A stretch of 64,000 nt of DNA from Papaver somniferum (Eukaryota > Streptophyta > Magnoliopsida > Ranunculales > Papaveraceae), in contig NC_039364.1 in NCBI RefSeq assembly GCF_003573695.1, forward strand, positions 232,106,784 to 232,170,783, in the 5' to 3' direction. The position numbers and the translations under genes were made by a program. This document shows positions 58,571 through 64,000 of this stretch, in pieces (the stretch's first letter is position 1; the number at the start of each line of letters is the position of its first letter). The notes beneath the pieces are model-generated. The model saw only the letters and a list, made by a program, of their open reading frames with translations, ran no database searches and was not told the origin of the DNA.

Positions 58571-60300
58571 CTTAATCCAGCTGTTAAAGATGTGTTCGAT
58601 GTTGCCTAAGATAACATGCATGCATTTCATTATGCTCAAAAGGCTCCCATGGTGAAAGTTAAGAACATGAAAGTAAGTAAAACATCAATCCGTTTTTGTT
58701 TATCTGGTTCACACTTTTCAGTGTAGTTGGATATCAAGTGATTGTATTTCAAACTAAACGAGGATTCCAAATTAGAAGAATGCTGATTGGTTTTGGTCTG
58801 AAGTTCACTGGCCCTCGTCCCTTTTTTTATCTCTTTGTTCTTCTATCTTTAGCAAAATTTGGAATGGTTACGTCTGATCCAAAGCGCCCCGAAGACCTTC
58901 GTTCATGTATACACAGGGATGATCCAACAGCACTGTATAAGTGGCCATGTCTTTCGCTTTTTACCTTCAACAGCACTCATGCTCGCAGTGGTAATTTATC
59001 TAATTTATGTTAACAGTGAAATTCCGTGTTGAGTGATTATATGCTGTATGGTGACATTCAATTTTCGGTTACCAGATGGGTTGACATTTTGCATGTTCTG
59101 CACCACCCTGCACATGTTGCAGGATGCAAAATTGTTGTTCTGGCTACTCCCTCTGGAAAATATGACAGCATTAGGAGGTGCTTTATTGTGCCAAAAAAGC
59201 TGGTGTGACTCATATTCTTAAAACCGGGGAGCTCAGGTAGTGTTTGGTTTTGTAACCTTTATCAAGCACTACATCTAGAATGGATCCTTTTACCTTACTT
59301 AGACATACAGTTTCTGATGGAAACACTAAATATCATTCTTTTCCATGTATGCAGGCCATTTCAGCTTTATAGAAATTCAGGTTAGTGAAAAGTTTGGCAT
59401 GGTGTTCCTCTATTAGAGCCTAATCGGTACCGTCACATTCTTATTTGTTTTGTAGGTGGAGAAAATTTTTGGACCTGGAAATCAGGTAGTCACAGCTGCA
59501 AAAATGATATCCAGGTATTCTTGTCGTCTCCTCTATTTAAGCACTTAGAATTTCCATTACCGTTTCTCATTCTGCGTTTTCTTCTTATACCAAACTATTT
59601 GTCTTCATGTTTTAAATGTTCTGTATCTATGTCCAATTCTTAATATCATCGCTTGAAGCTCAGAGGTACCTCTCACATTCTTATTTTCCTCGATGCAGAA
59701 CAGTGAAGCGAATGGTTTCAGTAGACATGCCTGCTGGCTCATCTGAAGTTCTGGTTATTGCTGATAAACATGCCGGCCCGGTTCATATAGCAGCTGATTT
59801 ACTGTCTCAGGTATAGATACATTTACTTCGGGATTTCTTATGTAGTTGGTACTGTGAACTTCGTCTAAAATATTGAAAATTCTACGTTATCGATCTTTGT
59901 CCCGCGCAAAAAATTCTGCTGGCCCACAGTTTCACCATGTTTTCTCGTATGATTGAGGTTAGCATTTATTGTCAGCTTGTTTTAGAACCTAATTCCATAC
60001 ATACCCTTAAGTAGAACAAACTGGAGACATGATATTCATATGAGAGTTTAGCCAAGTAGTGGATCTGTTATCTTCACTACTAGCTATGAGATTTGCATTC
60101 TTAAATGTGTATGTTATTTTAGGACTAAAATCTCTGTTATGATAAACCTCCAGGCTCTCCTTTTCAAATTTGTATGCCCTAGGGAATCTGATAATGAATG
60201 TCAACGATGCAGAGAACTCGGAGCAATTCAGCGAATACTGGTTGGTATTGTGTAGAAGCGCAGAGCTGCATGAATGACATTAGTTATCAGGTATTGACAT
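58571..60300 (+). pseudogene. Captured histidinol dehydrogenase gene fragment with introns
   Basis: Histidinol dehydrogenase makes the last step of histidine synthesis in plastids. Exons visible: 58571-58672 (NPAVKDVFDVA, stop, DNMHAFHYAQK); about 59115-59233 (HVAGCKIVVLATPSGKYDSI, then in another frame EVLYCAKKAGVTHILKTG); about 59355-59380 (AISAL, stop); 59457-59515 (VEKIFGPGNQVVTAAKMIS); 59700-59812 (NSEA, 1-nt insertion, [20 protein letters not shown]); and a weak piece near 60190-60295 (LIMNVNDAE). GT-AG introns separate them, so the source was genomic DNA and not an mRNA copy. The FGPGNQ and DMPAG.SE(V/L)LVIAD motifs are diagnostic. The glycine-rich SVGLYVPGG region is absent. Confidence 0.88.
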
Positions 60301-61049
60301 ATGTTGCTACTTCCCTATTTTGGTTGTTCTCCCTGTTTCAGAGTTGGGCTAGTTTCTCCGCAACCTTATGCTTGAATTGAAAGGAGTGATTCTGTAAACC
60401 CTTGGTCTTGTAGTAATTCCTTTACTATCTGCTGCACTTCAAAATTCGCCTGTGTGACATGACATATGACCGAAGTATGTATACTGATCCAACATGCATT
60501 GAGATGGTGCACCATCTTTGTCCCAAGCTGTGTACAACTCTGGTAGTCTGAGAACATCACCTTTTGGTTGTTTTTGGGGTTTTTTTTTCATTGTATGATT
60601 AGACTTATTGCAAATATTTGAATCATTTTTGTGAACTTGATTTCAAGAATGAGAATGTATTTGGGACAAAATGCTCTGTGAATGTATGTATTTTAAAAAC
60701 AACGTTCCCAATTTTTCAAAATTTAGCAGCGGATTTTATGCGTTACTATTGGGTACATGGACCGTTGGAGTTTGCCTCTAGGACGGTTTGGAAAACATTT
60801 GGGACGGATTATAAACCGTCCTTACAGAAATAAGCCGTCCCTAATAGTATTAGTGACGGTTAAACTAAGCCGTCCCTAATAGTATTAATGACGGTGGATC
60901 AGGGGACGGTAAGAAAACCGTCCTTAATACCTTTTTGGGACGGCTTTTCGCTTCTTGGGACGCTTTTCTGGCCGTCCCAAGAGGCCTTCTATTTTGCAGT
61001 GCAATAATCCTATATTTGAAAGGGGAAATAATATGACATGGTTAGAATG

Positions 61050-61637
61050 TAGGGGTGTGCAACGGACGGACAGTTGCGGATTAGGGGTCACCCGCAACCA
61101 AACCGTCAAAGTTGCGGATTTGGAAAATTGAACCGTGACCGGCCCAATTATCCGCGGATTTGACCTTTGCGGATCAGCGGATTGTACGGACCGATTGCGG
61201 ATTAACCGCGGATTATGGATAAAAAGAAACCACTGCCAAAATGCCAAGTGCCAACACCTCACTGTCCACTGCTTGAGTCACTAATCAATAATCATGGCTA
61301 TCACCGATGCAACAGCAGCTTCTTGGTCTACAGATCTATTCGAGGTCCAGAAGGAATAGCCCATGTTAAGGCTATACACGTTATAGGTCCACTGTGACTA
61401 TTTGAGCCCTCCAAAGTCCAAATAGCTACATTCAAACAATGCTGGGCTTAGTGACCCAAATGCGGTGCGGTTGAATCCGCGGTTTTCAATATTCAACCGC
61501 ACCCAAACCGCTAAAACGTGCGGATTTGAGAATCCCATCCGTGTCCGGCCCATATGTCTTGCGGTTTGGGTGAAATCCGCAATTTTGTGGACGGATACGG
61601 GTCAAATCCGCGGTTCCGGTTTTTATGCTCACCCCTA
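61050..61637. mobile_element. hAT-type MITE (588 bp)
   Basis: The ends are TAGGGGTGTGCA and TGCTCACCCCTA with a perfect 8-bp duplication TTAGAATG (61042-61049, 61638-61645). Both ends are rich in GCGGATT/AATCCGC motifs. No transposase. Confidence 0.92.
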
Positions 61638-61740
61638 TTAGAATGACGTTATCTTGATATTTTGGCACAATTTTTTTCATAAGTACAAACGACAATGAAT
61701 TTGAATTTTATTTTTTTAGTGACATGCTCCTCTTATAAAA

Positions 61741-61958
61741 CTTTTTTTTTTTTTTGGTTAGGCTAAAGTCAGACTCAGACCCCTACCCAAATCCAGCTAG
61801 TTGGACTAGCCCCACTGCTAGAACCAATCCCGTCAAATCCCTCTATACAACTAAATTAAATACAAACCTCTATGGTGGGAATCGAACCACTGACTTCCTC
61901 CAAAAATGAGTGTGTTCCCAGACGTGTAAGACCATCACTCATCACTTCGAAAGTCAAC
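61741..61958 (-). mobile_element. tRNA-derived SINE
   Basis: Reading the minus strand: a 5' part with GATGAGTGATGGTCTTACAC (possible A-box region), then GGTTCGATTCCCACC (61889-61875), a clear tRNA B box, and an A-run at the 3' end (the T-run at 61741-61757 on the plus strand). About 215 bp with no ORF, as expected of a SINE. Target duplications were not found. Confidence 0.6.
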
Positions 61959-62185
61959 CGCTAGAAATTAACGGTTGAAATTAAAATTTATAAAAAGTGG
62001 GATTTCTTATCTTGATATGCACTAATTTTATAAGGAAGTGGAGTTTTGTAAGAAATGAATGTCCAAAGAAATAGCTTCAAATTCATTTCCATTTGGGATT
62101 TATAAGAAACTAATATGGCGTCAAAATCTTAAAATAATGTCATTCTAACCATGTCATTGGATCCTTCCCCTATTCGAAATGTTCA

Positions 62186-63149
62186 ACTCTCATCTTGAGA
62201 ATATTCGGAAATATTTTTAAAAGAGAAAACAAAACTCGACGAGGAAGCACTTGTATTTCTAAAATCAAATCCAGAGAGTGACTCACCAAAGTCTTATGAT
62301 ACATTGACTGAGTCTTTAAGTCTTCCTTTACCGTTGATTTGATTCATGTTTTATAGGTCGGATCACACCAAACTTAGATTTTTATATCTTATCGTGTTTG
62401 CCTGCTACGATACTAATTGACGAAATGACGAGGGTACCAAGTACACCGTAATCTTTTCGATATCAACCTATGCAAGACACACCTTGTGTAATTTAATGCA
62501 GACAAGCATTGTCAAGCTACTTAAACAAGATGTACACTTGGTATATATCGTAAGTTCGAATCCGGACAAATCTATGGGATCAAACGAAGTGTTTGATTAA
62601 CGTACAAGTGTATTCACTTTAATTATAAAAACAAAGTAACATAACGCGGTCGGTTTGATTTTCTTAAGAACCGAGTAGATGTACCTCCTAGTGGTCGGTT
62701 CCATGTTTGAGTACCTGTAAGACCGTTTCAGCTCCAATGCGGTACCGGGTTTTTGCCTGTTAGAATTATCAATCAGAAAAGAAAAAAAACATATATAAAT
62801 ATTTTTCCAATCATAATTTATAAAATTAGGGGAAATTATAGATCTAAAGAGCTCGATGTGATCAGTACAGTGGTGGTTCTTTTCTCCACCTCCCTAATAT
62901 GCAATTACAGAAACACAAATTAATGATTACTCAATTATCCTAGTACAAAAACACAAATTAATGCTCATTCAACTGTATATAATATTGAATAAAAATTGAT
63001 TAATCAAAATACCTAAGGAGGTGAATTACAAGGAGTTATAAGCTGTATTAATTTATATATCTTCATAATTGTGGATCATTATTCTCACTATTGAATCACA
63101 CTCATCACCGTGAACATCATCCGAACTTTTCTCTTTTCTCTGAAGTAAC
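62186..63149. other. AT-rich spacer, no gene seen
   Basis: No ORF with family features. The 62230-62780 stretch has a higher density of regulatory-like or LTR-like sequence (gcggtaccggg near 62740) but no partner repeat was found. Confidence 0.4.
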
Positions 63150-63960
63150 CCTTTCCATGTTTTCTACGGAAGAAATAGATCGATCATTACCAGGATTATT
63201 ATGAGCAGATAACTCATACAATTCTTTTTCTCTTTTTTGATTGTAAACAACCCATACAATTCCTACAACTTTAATACATCTAACTCGTGATCAAACACAA
63301 AAATAAAATCAATATAACATAAAAAAAAACCTTATTGAAACGAAATCAGCGCAAAAAAGAATAATTTTACTTATGAAAAGAGAAAAGTTTATCGTGGATT
63401 TATAGAATATTTTTCAGAATTCATGATCATGAGATTGCATGGCGTAACAATATCAATATAAGTAAATTTTTTGGAAAAGCTAACAGTTTTGTCGGGAAAA
63501 AATTGGATAAGAGTTCTTGAGTTTTAGAGAAGATATAGTTCTTGTTAAAACAAACATTGTTGATTATTAAAATATATATACAACTTCCTGATGGGATGTC
63601 AACATTTACATACAGTGTTATTTGAAGTGTTAATATTTATATACTATTATACAATTCAATTTATTGTTCATATAGTTAATATGATTACATATCGGGACTA
63701 CTAAACTAAATTGTGCAAATAATACTGTTCTGAAAAAATTCTTTAAAATTTTAAATTTGAACTTAAAGTTGATTCATACGACAAAAGAACTAAAAACATA
63801 CTCGAAAAATTTATATAAAAATCGAAAATACGATCTTTCTTAAAAAATTGATTACACGAGCACGACTAAATCAAAAAAACAACCTTATTTGGAGATCGGA
63901 GTATCGTGCATCAAATATGAATGTTTGGGGCCAACTGGGTAATCCAAATGAATCGAATCT
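63150..63960 (+). repeat. Second copy of the copy-D flank at the right window edge
   Basis: 63150-63300 matches 51755-51895 and 63300-63960 matches 54885-55545. The 3-kb block that separates those two is missing here. At copy D the same sequence leads into a P450 intron within about 30 bp. Confidence 0.8.
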
Positions 63961-64000
63961 AAAAATGGTTAAGAAGAGTTTTAATGTTTTATTATATATG

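Larger units (their letters stand above)
56563..61001. mobile_element. CACTA (En/Spm-like) element carrying gene fragments
   Basis: The left end is CACTACAAAACAGA and the right end TCTATTTTGCAGTG, flanked by the 3-bp duplication CAA (56560-56562, 61002-61004). Subterminal GGGACGG/CCGTCCC motifs are dense at 56580-56640 and 60770-60985, as in CACTA elements. No transposase is recognisable. The interior carries a MORC ATPase fragment on the minus strand and a histidinol dehydrogenase fragment with introns on the plus strand. A CT-rich, leader-like exon ends at a GTAATT donor near 56965. Confidence 0.9.
61013..62185. mobile_element. Long-inverted-repeat element (Mutator-like or foldback) hosting two insertions
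   Basis: About 50 bp on the left (aggggaaataatatgacatg, then gttagaatg, then after the hAT gacgttatcttgatattttg) is inverted at about 62118-62183 (aaaataatgtcattctaacc, atgtcattggatccttcccc). The hAT MITE at 61050 splits the left arm and a SINE lies inside. Exact ends and target duplication are not determined. Confidence 0.6.

Noticed and set aside
58696..59013. 105-codon ORF between HDH exons as a separate gene
   Set aside because: No domain recognised. It lies in what should be intron or rearranged sequence of the captured HDH fragment and includes T-rich low complexity. I could not assign it.

Overview
This is plant nuclear DNA, most likely from a TE-rich eudicot. The evidence is a two-exon CYP71-type cytochrome P450 gene family with GT-AG introns, AT-rich spacers, and plant-type Gypsy (Tat and Athila-like), Copia, hAT, Mutator, CACTA, PIF/Harbinger and pogo elements. 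A poppy-family (Ranunculales) source is possible but I cannot establish it. There are no prokaryotic genes, CRISPR arrays or rRNA genes.

The backbone is a decayed tandem cluster of four related P450 copies, all on the + strand. Copy A (1-1273) is a pseudogene cut by the left window edge. Copy B (5899-7517) is the only intact gene: 509 residues and one phase-0 intron. Copy C is a pseudogene whose first exon (22969-23475) and second exon (36610-37218) are separated by a 13-kb Tat retrotransposon. Copy D (about 55565-56243) is a pseudogene with only the intron end and exon 2. Flanks are shared between copies, so several insertion sites can be read by comparing an occupied site with an empty one.

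Layout: 1391-2500 Mutator-like element and 2585-5021 hAT-like element, both in the 3' flank of copy A; 5022-5898 upstream region of copy B; 7747-7921 pogo-type MITE; 8719-16046 PIF/Harbinger-like element with an Athila-like gag-only retroelement nested in it (10144-15691); 16081-21749 pogo-like element; 23481-36519 Tat-lineage Gypsy element with an antisense extra ORF and a hAT MITE inside one of that ORF's introns; 37248-41568 Copia element in the 3' UTR of copy C; 41574-55560 mostly unassigned repeats, including a TTATGC-rich array, a second hAT-like element (45293-46662) and a SIRE-like Copia LTR; 56563-61001 CACTA element; 61013-62185 long-inverted-repeat element containing a hAT MITE and a SINE; 62186-64000 spacer whose end repeats the flank of copy D.

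The most striking theme is gene-fragment capture by DNA transposons. The CACTA element carries an intron-containing histidinol dehydrogenase fragment and, on the opposite strand, a MORC-type ATPase fragment. The larger hAT-like element carries an apparent promoter, leader and first coding exon of an ASHH3-like histone methyltransferase. Its sibling hAT has nearly the same ends but different cargo. A second oddity is the Athila-like element, which has one LTR, runs from LTR to polypurine tract, and is bounded by a perfect 5-bp target duplication. Only copy B is likely to make a functional host enzyme.
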